This document shows positions 18,580 through 26,382 of a stretch of 64,000 bases of DNA, one piece after another. The position numbers were made by a program, and so were the translations under genes. The notes under the pieces are model-generated. The model was not told where the DNA came from, made no database searches, and worked only from the letters and a program-made list of their open reading frames with translations. The DNA comes from Ruegeria arenilitoris (lineage in GTDB: Bacteria; Pseudomonadota; Alphaproteobacteria; Rhodobacterales; Rhodobacteraceae), in the NCBI RefSeq assembly GCF_013030985.1, contig NZ_WPYP01000001.1:124001-188000 (forward strand). Direction: 5' to 3'. Position 1 is the first letter of the stretch, and each line of letters starts with the position of its first letter.

Positions 18580-20271
18580 TCAGTGCGCGTGGCCCTTGTC
18601 CCAGTCTTCCTGCTTCGGCAGCTGCTCGAACGTGTGCTCGGGCGGCGGCGAGGGCAGGGTCCATTCCAGGGTGTCCGCGTATTCGTTCCAATAGTTGTTC
18701 TCGGTCACACGTGCGCCACGGAACAGGGCGTAGAACACGATGCCGAAGAACAGCAGGAACGAGGCGAAGGAGATGAACGCACCAATCGACGAAACATAGT
18801 TCCACTGGGCGAAGGCCTCGGGGTAGTCGATGTAGCGGCGCGGCATGCCCTGACGGCCCAGGAAGTGCTGCGGGAAGAAGGTCAGGTTGGCGCCGATGAA
18901 GAACAGCCAGAAGTGAACCTTGCCCCAGAACTCCGAGTAGTGGCGACCGGTCATTTTGCCAAAGTAGAAGTACACACCGGCAAAGATGGCAAAGACGGCA
19001 CCCAGCGACATCACGTAGTGGAAGTGCGCAACCACGTAATAGGTGTCGTGATAGGCGCGGTCGATACCGGCCTGCGACAGCACAACGCCGGTCACACCGC
19101 CGACGGTGAACAGGAACAGGAAGCCGAAGGCGAACAGCATCGGTGTCTTGAACTCGATCGAGCCGCCCCACATGGTCGCGATCCATGAGAAAACCTTAAC
19201 GCCTGTCGGAACCGCGATGACCATCGTGGCCAGCATGAAGTATGCCTGCTGACGCAGCGACATGCCGACGGTGTACATGTGGTGCGCCCACACGACAAAG
19301 CCCAACACACCGATTGCGATGATCGCCCACACCATCGGCAGGTAACCGAAGATCGGCTTGCGCGCGAAGGTGGCGATCACGTGGCTGATGATACCAAAGC
19401 CGGGCAGGATCACGATGTACACTTCCGGGTGGCCGAAGAACCAAAGGATGTGTTGATACAAGACCGGGTCACCGCCACCGGCCGGATCAAAGAAGGTGAA
19501 GCCGAAGTTGCGGTCCATCAGCAGCATGGTGATTGCGCCCGCCAGAACCGGCAGCGACAGCAGAATCAGCCACGACGTGACGAAGATCGACCAGCTGAAC
19601 AGTGGCACCTTGAACAGGGTCATGCCGGGGGCACGCATGTTCAGGAAGGTGGTGATCATGTTGATCGCGCCGAGGATCGAGGAGGCGCCCGATACGTGTA
19701 CGGCAAAGATCGCAAGGTCCATGGACATGCCGCCCTCGGTCGTGGACAGCGGTGGATACAGAACCCAACCCACGCCCGAACCGGCCTGGTCATTGCCGCC
19801 CGGAGCCAGCAGCGAGGCAACACCCAGAGAGGTACCGGCGACGTACAGCCAGAAGGACAGATTGTTCATCCGCGGGAACGCCATATCCGGCGCACCGATC
19901 TGCAACGGCATGAAATAGTTGCCAAATCCGCCAAACAGGGCCGGGATGACAACGAAGAACATCATCAGAACACCGTGATAGGTGATCATCACGTTCCAAA
20001 GATGGCCGTTTGGACCAAACTCGCAGGTTTCTCCTCCAGAGAAGAGACGCGCGGCGGAACTACCGGTTTCGCTCAGGCACATGTACTGAACGCCGGGTTC
20101 CATCAATTCAAGCCGCATGTAAACGGTCATCAGAACCGAGATCAGACCGGCAAGTGCCGAGACGACCAGGTAGAGAATCCCGATGTCCTTGTGGTTAGTC
20201 GACATGAACCAGCGAGTGAAAAAGCCGCGCTGGTCTTCATGGCCGTGACCATGAATGGCTGCGTCTGCCAT
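18580..20271 (-). CDS. ctaD: Cytochrome c oxidase subunit I (aa3 type)
   Basis: About 563 residues with 12 membrane helices. It is the heme a/a3-CuB catalytic core that reduces O2 and pumps protons. Recognisable parts are [18 protein letters not shown], the heme-ligand helix [26 protein letters not shown], the CuB/His-Tyr helix [28 protein letters not shown] and [20 protein letters not shown] 20271 has a full AGGAGG Shine-Dalgarno. ctaC, ctaE and the assembly genes are not adjacent, so subunit I stands alone as in Paracoccus and Rhodobacter. An FNR-type box and a leader hairpin lie upstream. Confidence 0.97.
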   Translation of the reverse strand: MADAAIHGHGHEDQRGFFTRWFMSTNHKDIGILYLVVSALAGLISVLMTVYMRLELMEPGVQYMCLSETGSSAARLFSGGETCEFGPNGHLWNVMITYHGVLMMFFVVIPALFGGFGNYFMPLQIGAPDMAFPRMNNLSFWLYVAGTSLGVASLLAPGGNDQAGSGVGWVLYPPLSTTEGGMSMDLAIFAVHVSGASSILGAINMITTFLNMRAPGMTLFKVPLFSWSIFVTSWLILLSLPVLAGAITMLLMDRNFGFTFFDPAGGGDPVLYQHILWFFGHPEVYIVILPGFGIISHVIATFARKPIFGYLPMVWAIIAIGVLGFVVWAHHMYTVGMSLRQQAYFMLATMVIAVPTGVKVFSWIATMWGGSIEFKTPMLFAFGFLFLFTVGGVTGVVLSQAGIDRAYHDTYYVVAHFHYVMSLGAVFAIFAGVYFYFGKMTGRHYSEFWGKVHFWLFFIGANLTFFPQHFLGRQGMPRRYIDYPEAFAQWNYVSSIGAFISFASFLLFFGIVFYALFRGARVTENNYWNEYADTLEWTLPSPPPEHTFEQLPKQEDWDKGHAH

Positions 20272-20296
20272 TATAGGTGCCTCCTGTTGCAACTGA

Positions 20297-20325
20297 CCGC
20301 GCTGCCGGACCTCTCCGGCGCGCGG
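20297..20325 (-). promoter_or_regulatory. Long GC-rich hairpin in the ctaD leader
   Basis: CCGCGC-T-GCCGGA, a 4-nt loop, TCCGGC-GCGCGG gives 12 base pairs with one bulge. It lies 26 nt upstream of the ctaD start codon and just before its Shine-Dalgarno. No T-run follows, so it is not a simple terminator. Confidence 0.5.
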
Positions 20326-20374
20326 TATTATTGCTGGTTTTAGAATGCGAAAGAGGCGCCTTCAATGGCCGAGT

Positions 20375-20388
20375 TTGATCTGGATCAA
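20375..20388. promoter_or_regulatory. Perfect FNR-type box upstream of ctaD
   Basis: TTGAT-CTGG-ATCAA matches the FNR/FnrL consensus TTGAT-N4-ATCAA at all ten positions. It is 104 nt upstream of the ctaD ATG and 187 nt upstream of the divergent HIT gene. Oxygen-dependent control of the aa3 oxidase by an FNR-family regulator is the simplest reading. Confidence 0.65.
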
Positions 20389-20397
20389 GATTAATTG

Positions 20398-20422
20398 TCG
20401 CGGGTCGGAGGAAAACCCGCGA
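20398..20422. other. 8-bp perfect hairpin in the ctaD-HIT intergenic region
   Basis: TCGCGGGT, nine nucleotides, ACCCGCGA, next to the FNR-type box. The ~300-nt gap 20272-20575 holds this, the FNR box and the ctaD leader hairpin, but no gene. Confidence 0.4.
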
Positions 20423-20575
20423 AATATTGGCCATGAACAGGGCATATCTGGCTATTGGTTCCGGTATTTCAAGGGGCCGCAATCTCCCATTCGCGCGACG
20501 CGGCAGAGTTCCGCCTTGACCCTTGGGGGTGGGGGCCGCAGAACTACGCTCAATACCCGAAATCGGAGACTTGAT

Positions 20576-20995
20576 ATGGCCGCTTACGATCCCGACAACA
20601 TCTTCGCCAAGATCCTGCGCGGAGAAATCCCCTCGACCCGCGTGTACGAGGATGACGATACGCTGGCCTTCATGGATATCATGCCGCGATCCGATGGGCA
20701 TCTGCTGGTGATCCCCAAAACGCCCTGCCGAAACCTGCTGGACGCAACGCCCGAACAGCTGTCCGTCGTGCTGTCAACCACGCAGAAACTGGCCAAAGCC
20801 GTGGTCAAGGCCTTTGACGCCGACGGAGTCACCGTTCAGCAATTCAACGAGGCCGCAGGCGGGCAGGAGGTTTTCCACCTGCATTTCCACGTCCTGCCGC
20901 GCTACGAAGGTGTGTCGCTGCGCGCCCCGGGTCAGATGGGCGACTTCGATCTGATCGCGCAGCACGCGGAAAAGATCAAAGCGGCACTGGTCTGA
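20576..20995 (+). CDS. HIT-family nucleotide-binding hydrolase
   Basis: 139 residues, the usual size of HINT/HIT proteins. It begins with DPDNIFAKILRGEIPSTRVYEDDDTLAFMDIMPRSDGHLLVIPK and carries the histidine triad near the end as EVFHLHFHVLPRYEG. These proteins hydrolyse nucleoside phosphoramidates or dinucleoside polyphosphates; the physiological substrate is unclear. ATG 20576 follows CGGAG. The longer frame from 20345 crosses intergenic sequence and is not used. It is convergent with the MerR gene, with adjacent stops. Confidence 0.93.
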   Translation: MAAYDPDNIFAKILRGEIPSTRVYEDDDTLAFMDIMPRSDGHLLVIPKTPCRNLLDATPEQLSVVLSTTQKLAKAVVKAFDADGVTVQQFNEAAGGQEVFHLHFHVLPRYEGVSLRAPGQMGDFDLIAQHAEKIKAALV

Positions 20996-21421
20996 TCAGT
21001 CTTTGCTGTCATGCGGACCCAGACATGCGCTGTGGTCGCCAAACGCGTGGACCACGGCGCAAACATGGTCGTGCCCACCATCGCAGGCTGCTGCAATGCG
21101 GGTCAGTTCAGCCTCGAGCCTGCGCAGCTGCGTGATCCTGCCCCGCAGGTCAATCAGTTGCCGTTCGGCAATTTCGTGCGCCCGGTCAAGATCCGACCCG
21201 CGCGCCCCTTCCAAAGACAACAGTGCTTCGACGTCGCCCAAGGGAAGACCGAGATCACGCCCATGGCGAATGAACCGAAGGCGGTTCAGGGCAGCTTCGT
21301 CGTACCGACGCTGGTTTCCGGCCGTTCGGTGCGGTTTGGGCAGCAGGCCTTTGTCTTCGTAGAACCGAATTGTGGGCACCTTGACGCCCGTGCGGCGGGA
21401 CAGCTCTCCGATCGAGTACAT
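20996..21421 (-). CDS. MerR-family metal-responsive regulator
   Basis: 141 residues. The N-terminal winged HTH is MYSIGELSRRTGVKVPTIRFYEDKGLLPKPHRTAGNQRRYDEAALNRLRFIRHGRDLG, then a long dimerisation helix, then a C-terminal metal loop CDGGHDHVCAVVHAFGDHSACLG. Cys in the loop and the extra His/Cys tail suggest sensing of Zn, Cd or Pb (ZntR/CadR/PbrR type); a conserved Cys near residue 78, present in many PbrR/ZntR proteins, is not obvious. It is divergent from a CDF exporter with a MerR-type promoter between. Confidence 0.9.
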   Translation of the reverse strand: MYSIGELSRRTGVKVPTIRFYEDKGLLPKPHRTAGNQRRYDEAALNRLRFIRHGRDLGLPLGDVEALLSLEGARGSDLDRAHEIAERQLIDLRGRITQLRRLEAELTRIAAACDGGHDHVCAVVHAFGDHSACLGPHDSKD

Positions 21422-21438
21422 TTTTCGTATTTCGCCCC

Positions 21439-21469
21439 TTGAACCTCTAGTGGCTAGAGGGATTACATG
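21439..21469 (+). promoter_or_regulatory. MerR-type promoter and operator of the cation exporter
   Basis: The -35 element TTGAAC (21439-21444) and the -10-like TACATG (21464-21469) are 19 nt apart, the long spacing that MerR activators correct. The spacer holds a perfect dyad CCTCTAG-TGG-CTAGAGG (21444-21460). The layout closely follows PbrR/CadR-class operators. Confidence 0.82.
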
Positions 21470-21502
21470 AGGTGGGCAACCGAAACAAGGAACACCGGTA
21501 AG

Positions 21503-22435
21503 ATGCCACATGATCACCACGGGCACACTCACATTGACCCCGCGAAAGGCGACATGCGCGTTGCTGGCGCGATAGCAGTCAACATGCTGCTGACCTTTGC
21601 GCAGGTCATTGGCGGAATACTCTCGGGGTCACTGGCGCTGATCGCGGATGCGCTGCACAACTTCTCGGACGCGATCGCACTGATCATCGCGTTCTTTGCC
21701 CGCAAAATTGCCCGGCGCCCTGCCGATCCGCGCATGAGCTTCGGTTACGGGCGCGCCGAAGTGGTTGCAGCGCTGATCAACTATACGACGCTGATCGTCC
21801 TGTCGGTTTATCTGATGTACGAAGGGATCATGCGGTTTTTCCAGCCTGAACCCGTCAATGGATGGATGGTGGTCTGGATCGCGGCCCTTGCTTTGATTGT
21901 CGACCTGATAACCGCCGCGCTGACCTATACGATGGCCAAGGACAGCATGAACATTCGCGCGGCCTTCATTCACAACGTGGCCGACGCGTTGGGGTCGGTT
22001 GCCGTCATCATTGCGGGTGCCGCTGTGATCCTGTTCGGCTGGACATGGGTCGATCCGGCGGTCACGATCCTGATCGCGGTCTACATCCTGTGGCACGTCA
22101 AATCCGAGATCGGAGAAACCATCCGGGTTCTGATGCTGGGCGCGCCGTCCGATCTGATCCCCGAAGATGTCGCCACCGCCATCGAGACGACTGAGGGCGT
22201 TGCCGGTGTTCACCACATCCACCTCTGGAGTATGCAGGAGCGTGAGCCCGCATTGACCGCGCATCTCGAAATCGCTGCCCAACACTGGACAGACGCGGAG
22301 TCCATACGGTTGGCTGTGAAGGAAACACTGAAGACCGGGTTCGGGATCGGTCACGTGACGTTGGAACTGGAACGGACCGACCTGGCCTGCACCACACCAC
22401 CCCGATTTGGGCATCACAGTTTTCTTCAGGCCTGA
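21503..22435 (+). CDS. Cation diffusion facilitator (Zn/Cd efflux)
   Basis: About 310 residues. It starts with a His-rich metal tail (MPHDHHGHTHID), followed by six membrane helices and a cytosolic C-terminal domain (VAGVHHIHLWSMQEREPALTAHLEI). The membrane zinc site is seen as ADALHNFSDAIAL in helix 2 and HNVADALGSVAV in helix 5, the HD-HD arrangement of zinc/cadmium exporters such as ZitB/CzcD. It exchanges metal for protons at the inner membrane. ATG 21503 has AAGGA upstream. The divergent MerR gene and the operator between them indicate metal induction. Confidence 0.94.
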   Translation: MPHDHHGHTHIDPAKGDMRVAGAIAVNMLLTFAQVIGGILSGSLALIADALHNFSDAIALIIAFFARKIARRPADPRMSFGYGRAEVVAALINYTTLIVLSVYLMYEGIMRFFQPEPVNGWMVVWIAALALIVDLITAALTYTMAKDSMNIRAAFIHNVADALGSVAVIIAGAAVILFGWTWVDPAVTILIAVYILWHVKSEIGETIRVLMLGAPSDLIPEDVATAIETTEGVAGVHHIHLWSMQEREPALTAHLEIAAQHWTDAESIRLAVKETLKTGFGIGHVTLELERTDLACTTPPRFGHHSFLQA

Positions 22436-22473
22436 AAAAGAAATTGCCGTTCCGATTTGGGGTCGGAACGGCA
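22432..22473 (-). terminator. Strong terminator-like hairpin on the minus strand
   Basis: TGCCGTTCCGA (22445-22455), a 7-nt loop, TCGGAACGGCA (22463-22473): an 11-bp perfect stem. On the minus strand it is followed by ATTTCTTTTTC. It ends transcripts coming from lipB or from an unannotated RNA in the gap, and overlaps the last bases of the CDF gene. Confidence 0.75.
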
Positions 22474-22724
22474 GACTCGTAACCAAACACTTTTCCGAAT
22501 ACCCGGGTTTTCCGGGGTCACCGGTTTAACACACCACTCACTCTAGAACGGTAAGACTAGAGTACCCGTTTACGCGCGATTTGTATTCTTCGGTGTGTGC
22601 TTTCCCCCGATAAAACCCAAAACATTTGAGCAAAACGGTGGATTACGTTCAGGTTCGGAAACAAAAATACCAGCGGCAAGAGATTGTTAATCTCCGTTTC
22701 AGCCGGTAGCGATTCGTTGTCGGG
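22474..22724. other. Intergenic region between CDF gene and lipB, no gene seen
   Basis: About 250 bases with no convincing coding frame on either strand. It contains short inverted repeats (CTCTAG ... CTAGAG near 22541-22562 and GAGATT-GTT-AATCTC near 22680-22694). Being lower in GC than its neighbours and ending in a terminator-like hairpin, it could hold a long lipB 3' leader or a small RNA; I cannot tell which. Confidence 0.3.
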
Positions 22725-23381
22725 TCAGGCTTGGACCGGCTGGAAGCAATCCGAGAAGGTTTTCTGCAAGGCGACATCGACATCGGCCATTGTCACCGGC
22801 AAGCCCAGATCGACCAGAGACGTGACCCCATGCTCGGTAATGCCGCAAGGAACGATGCCCGAGAAATGCTCGAGATCCGGTTCGACATTGATCGAGATGC
22901 CGTGAAAGCTGACCCATTTTCGCAGGCGCAGACCGATGGCGGCGATCTTGTCTTCGGCGGGCTGGCCGGTGGCGGTCAGGGGTTTGTCGTCCCGGCGCAC
23001 CCAGACGCCGACGCGACCGTCGCGGATCTCACCCTGCACGTTGAATTCTGCCAGCGCAGCGATCACCCAGTTTTCCAGCTTTTTGACAAAGCCCCGCACG
23101 TCCTTGCCGCGCTTGTTCAGGTCCAGCATGACATAGGCCACGCGCTGACCGGGGCCGTGATAGGTGTATTCCCCGCCGCGTTTGGCTTCATAAACCGGAA
23201 ACCGGTCAGGATCGGTCAGGTCCTCGATCCTGGCCGAGGTGCCTGCCGTGTAAAGCGGCGGATGTTCAAGCAACCACACGCATTCGTCCGCTTCGCCCGC
23301 AGCGATAGCAGCCACCCGCGCCTCCATGAAGGCGACGGCTTCGGTATAGTCGGTTAACCCGTCGGTGATCTTCCATTCCAT
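22725..23381 (-). CDS. lipB: Octanoyltransferase (lipoate synthesis)
   Basis: 218 residues. It moves octanoyl from acyl carrier protein to the lipoyl domains of 2-oxo-acid dehydrogenases. Motifs: [37 protein letters not shown], the lysine in [19 protein letters not shown], and the catalytic cysteine in [18 protein letters not shown] 23381 is the only start upstream of homology. It is a single gene; lipA is not in the window. Confidence 0.96.
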   Translation of the reverse strand: MEWKITDGLTDYTEAVAFMEARVAAIAAGEADECVWLLEHPPLYTAGTSARIEDLTDPDRFPVYEAKRGGEYTYHGPGQRVAYVMLDLNKRGKDVRGFVKKLENWVIAALAEFNVQGEIRDGRVGVWVRRDDKPLTATGQPAEDKIAAIGLRLRKWVSFHGISINVEPDLEHFSGIVPCGITEHGVTSLVDLGLPVTMADVDVALQKTFSDCFQPVQA

Positions 23382-23420
23382 GGCGGTTCCATATCGCGCA
23401 GGTGCGGCAAGGGAAAGGGG

Positions 23421-24080
23421 TCAGGCTGCCTCAGTCAGGCAGCGTTGCAGAACCTGAGCATAGGTGTCCGTACCCTGCGCTCCGGTCAACAGGTATTTGC
23501 CGCCGAACACCATCGACGGAACGCCCGAGATACCCCGACTTGTCCAGAACTCCTGCTTTTGGCGCACTGCGGTGACATGCGCACCGGATTCGAGTGCGGA
23601 TCGCGCGGCGTCAGCGTCCAGCCCGGTAGCCGCAACCGCATCAAGCAGGACATCAGTCTGCGAGACGTCTTTTTGGTCGGTGAAATACGCTTGGAACAAT
23701 GCCAGCTTCAGCGGATGCTGCCGACCCTGAGACTCAGCCCAATCCAGCAGTTGATGCGCTGCAAAGGTGTTCACCATTCTGCTGTCATCGTCGAAGTTGA
23801 ACGCAAACCCCAGTTCCGCACCCAGCTGCGTCAGTCGATCACGGGCCTGCTGGCTCTGTTCGGCGGTCGTTCCGTATTTCTCCATGATATGCTCGCGCAG
23901 GTTCTGGCCTTCGGGCGCCATAGTGGGGTTCAGTTCGAACGGATGCCACCTGAGGCGCGCCAGCACGTTTTCCTGCTGAAGGGCCAGATCAAGCTGCCGA
24001 AAACCGACAATGCACCAGGGGCAGACGACGTCCGAGACAATGTCGATCTGAACAACGGGGCGGGGATCGGTCGAAGTCAT
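23421..24080 (-). CDS. DsbA-family (FrnE-like) oxidoreductase
   Basis: 219 residues with a thioredoxin fold and a large helical insert. The active site CPWC is at residues 20-23 in DIVSDVVCPWCIVGFRQLD. The cis-proline region appears late as GISGVPSMVFGGKYLLTGAQ. There is no signal peptide, so it acts in the cytosol, as in FrnE-type disulfide isomerases. The electron partner is unknown. It follows lipB's start by ~40 nt on the same strand and would be upstream of lipB in a transcript. Confidence 0.88.
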   Translation of the reverse strand: MTSTDPRPVVQIDIVSDVVCPWCIVGFRQLDLALQQENVLARLRWHPFELNPTMAPEGQNLREHIMEKYGTTAEQSQQARDRLTQLGAELGFAFNFDDDSRMVNTFAAHQLLDWAESQGRQHPLKLALFQAYFTDQKDVSQTDVLLDAVAATGLDADAARSALESGAHVTAVRQKQEFWTSRGISGVPSMVFGGKYLLTGAQGTDTYAQVLQRCLTEAA

Positions 24081-24222
24081 GTCCGGGCTCCTGATGGGCT
24101 GATGAGTTTACTGTGCAGCTATAGATATGGGTACAAAAAGAGAATTCAAACCGGCGTGTTTTTTGCCTCTTCACATCCCGATCATCAGCGTCTATACGCC
24201 CCTCTACCAAGTCATTGGCAGT

Positions 24223-24309
24223 GCGGTCGTGGCGGAATTGGTAGACGCGCAGCGTTGAGGTCGCTGTGGGGTAACACCCGTGGAAGTTCGAGTCTTCTCG
24301 ACCGCACCA
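24223..24309 (+). tRNA. tRNA-Leu (GAG)
   Basis: 87 nt including an encoded CCA. The acceptor arm GCGGTCG pairs with CGACCGC, followed by A-CCA (24306-24309). The D-arm contains GGCGGAATTGGTAGACGC. The anticodon stem CAGCG/CGCTG holds the loop TTGAGGT with GAG at 24257-24259. A long variable arm (GTGGGGTAACACCCG region) and the T-loop TTCGAGT mark a class II leucine tRNA reading CUC/CUU. Confidence 0.97.
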
Positions 24310-24457
24310 TTCTCATCAGACAATCTGGCGATTGGCCCGTTATGGGGCGGGTAGAGTTGCACCAGTTTGCCCTGGATTATCTTTGTCGTGATTTCCTGTC
24401 TCGCCCACGCCCTCGGGGTTGTGTATGACGAACGTCAATACAAGTCGGGAAGTTTTG

Positions 24458-25441
24458 ATGTCGCAGGCCATAACCGTATTCACCACGATGAAGAACGAAG
24501 GCCCCTACATGCTTGAATGGGTCGCGTTTCATAAGACGTTGGGTGTTGATCACTTTGTGATTTTCACCAACGACTGCGATGACGGTACCGACGATATCGC
24601 CCGCAGATTGCAGGAACTGGGGCTGGCCACCCACGTCTCGAACGAGGTGAAAGAGGGTGGTAACCCGCAGCATCAGATGTTGCGGCGGGCGCGGCGCCAA
24701 CCCAAGGTGAAAGAAGCCGACTGGCTCCTGTGCCTGGATGTGGATGAGTTCTGGAACATCCGCCACGGCGACAACAGCTTTGGCGCATTGATCACCGAGG
24801 TCGAACGCCGCGCAGGTCAGCCTGTGGATGCGATCTCATTCGCGTGGAAACTGTTTGGAAGCTCCGGTAATATCAGTTTTGAAGACCGACCGGTAACCGA
24901 AGCATTCGAGATGGGCGATCAGGAGTTTCCCTATCACTCGGGCCGGGCCTATGGCCTGAAGACCCTGTTTCGCAACAACGGCAAGTTCACGCGGTTCGGG
25001 CCACATCGCCCGAAGGGTGTAGAAGAGGGCAAGGAGGCCGAGGTTGCCTGGTCCGACGCCGGGGGCAATCTGCACCCGGCCGATAAGGTGGGGTGGCGAG
25101 CCTGGCCGGGGTTTGACCACTCGCTTGGACGTCTGCACCACTATTCGGTCCGGTCGCTGGATGGATTTCTGATCAAGCGCGACCGAGGGAGAACCAACCA
25201 TATCAAGGTGGATCAGGGGCAGTCCTACTGGCAGGACATGAACGCAAACAAGGAAACTGACCCATCCATTCAGCCCATCGCTCGGCGCGCGGTACCGCTG
25301 CTGGCGGAGTTGAAGGCAGACCCGGTACTGGGAGATTTGCACGCCCGGGCCTGCGACTGGCACCGCGCAAAAATCGCCGAGATCAAAATGCGTCCGGACT
25401 GGGTGGATTTCCGGATGTGGCTGACGGACAATCTCATCTGA
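24458..25441 (+). CDS. Glycosyltransferase family 2 protein (Glyco_tranf_2_4 type)
   Basis: About 327 residues. It opens with TVFTTMKNEGPYMLEWVAFHKTLGVDHFVIFTNDCDDGTDDIARRL, the nucleotide-sugar fold of this subgroup, and has a DxD motif in LLCLDVDEFWNI. The remaining part (GRAYGLKTLFRNNGKF, HHYSVRSLDGFLIKRDRG) is shared with the paralogue at 28505. It likely adds a sugar to a surface polymer; donor and acceptor are unknown. ATG 24458 has GGAAG 7 nt upstream; ATG 24425 is a possible longer start. It is the first gene after tRNA-Leu in a five-gene same-strand run. Confidence 0.87.
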   Translation: MSQAITVFTTMKNEGPYMLEWVAFHKTLGVDHFVIFTNDCDDGTDDIARRLQELGLATHVSNEVKEGGNPQHQMLRRARRQPKVKEADWLLCLDVDEFWNIRHGDNSFGALITEVERRAGQPVDAISFAWKLFGSSGNISFEDRPVTEAFEMGDQEFPYHSGRAYGLKTLFRNNGKFTRFGPHRPKGVEEGKEAEVAWSDAGGNLHPADKVGWRAWPGFDHSLGRLHHYSVRSLDGFLIKRDRGRTNHIKVDQGQSYWQDMNANKETDPSIQPIARRAVPLLAELKADPVLGDLHARACDWHRAKIAEIKMRPDWVDFRMWLTDNLI

Positions 25442-25446
25442 GGAAC

Positions 25447-26382
25447 ATGGCAGACGACCTTTCGAAAGAGCAGCTGAAACCCGAACACCCCGACCGCAAG
25501 ACGGGGTACGAGCGTATTCTGACCGATCCCGCGCCGCCATGGTTTGTTGAACTGTATCCGGGCGGCGACGGGGCCGGGTTTCTGCAAAAGCTGGAACGCC
25601 ATTCGGTGCTGTTTCATCAGCGCTCAGCGTCGCATCTGGTTGTGAGTTTCGACAATATCGCCAATGCCAACGATTTGTCCTTTGCACGCGAACCCTGGGG
25701 GTGGAAGTTCTTCCGGGATGAGGGCTGGTCCCACATGGGGGTCTTTGCACGCACCAAGGCGTGGTATCGCGACCCCGAAATCATCTCGTATTTCCAGAAC
25801 CGCGCGGCCGAGGGGTTTTTCGACCAGTTCGATCATGTCGTTTTTGCCGGCGCCTCGATGGGCGGATTCGGGGCGCTGACCTTTTCCGGACTGGTTCCCG
25901 GTGCCCAGGTGATTGCGTTCAACCCGCAGACCACGCTGGATGAACGTCTGGTGCCGTGGGAGACCCGGTATCGTTTTGGTCAGGTTCAGGACTGGGACCT
26001 GCCTTTGGGGGACGCGGCGCAGACGGTGAAGACGGCGGGCAAGGCCTATGTGTTCTATGATCCGTTTTTTGACCTCGACCGGCAGCAGGTCACGCGGTTG
26101 CAGGGCGAAAACGTCGTATTGCTCAAGACGTGGTTTTCGAACCACTTCGCCGCGCCAATGCTGCGCAAGTTGGATATTCTCAAGCCGGTCATGCTGAAGG
26201 CGATGGACGGGTCTCTGACACCGGACGAATTTTACCGGATGATGCGCGCCCGCCGCCGTCTGCCCATGGTCATGCGCGCCATCGAGGCGCAGGCCGGCGA
26301 GAGTCACTCGCAACTAGTCCGGCAGGCCCGCCAGAGGTTCCGGGCGCTGCGTCGCGCTGCTTTGGCCGAAAGCTCTCAATGA
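25447..26382 (+). CDS. Alpha/beta-hydrolase-like protein of the glycan cluster
   Basis: 311 residues. The nucleophile elbow GASMGGFGALTFSGL (about residue 136) and a late histidine in WFSNHFAAPML fit an alpha/beta-hydrolase fold, with YDPFFDLD a possible acid loop. The N-terminal region (LVVSFDNIANANDLSFAREPWGWKF) is typical of a group that accompanies glycosyltransferases in marine alphaproteobacteria, but its reaction is not known. It starts 5 nt after the GT2 stop and its own stop overlaps the next start, so cotranslation is certain enough. Deacylation or transfer on a glycan is only a guess. Confidence 0.7.
   Translation: MADDLSKEQLKPEHPDRKTGYERILTDPAPPWFVELYPGGDGAGFLQKLERHSVLFHQRSASHLVVSFDNIANANDLSFAREPWGWKFFRDEGWSHMGVFARTKAWYRDPEIISYFQNRAAEGFFDQFDHVVFAGASMGGFGALTFSGLVPGAQVIAFNPQTTLDERLVPWETRYRFGQVQDWDLPLGDAAQTVKTAGKAYVFYDPFFDLDRQQVTRLQGENVVLLKTWFSNHFAAPMLRKLDILKPVMLKAMDGSLTPDEFYRMMRARRRLPMVMRAIEAQAGESHSQLVRQARQRFRALRRAALAESSQ

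Noticed and set aside
19279..20343. 354-codon plus-strand frame opposite ctaD
   Set aside because: Shadow of ctaD; the protein is His/Asp-rich with no fold signature.
24223..24309. tRNA-Leu 3' end as an att site with a matching repeat downstream
   Set aside because: I looked for a repeat of the last ~15 nt of the tRNA after the glycan cluster and did not find one; no integrase gene is present.
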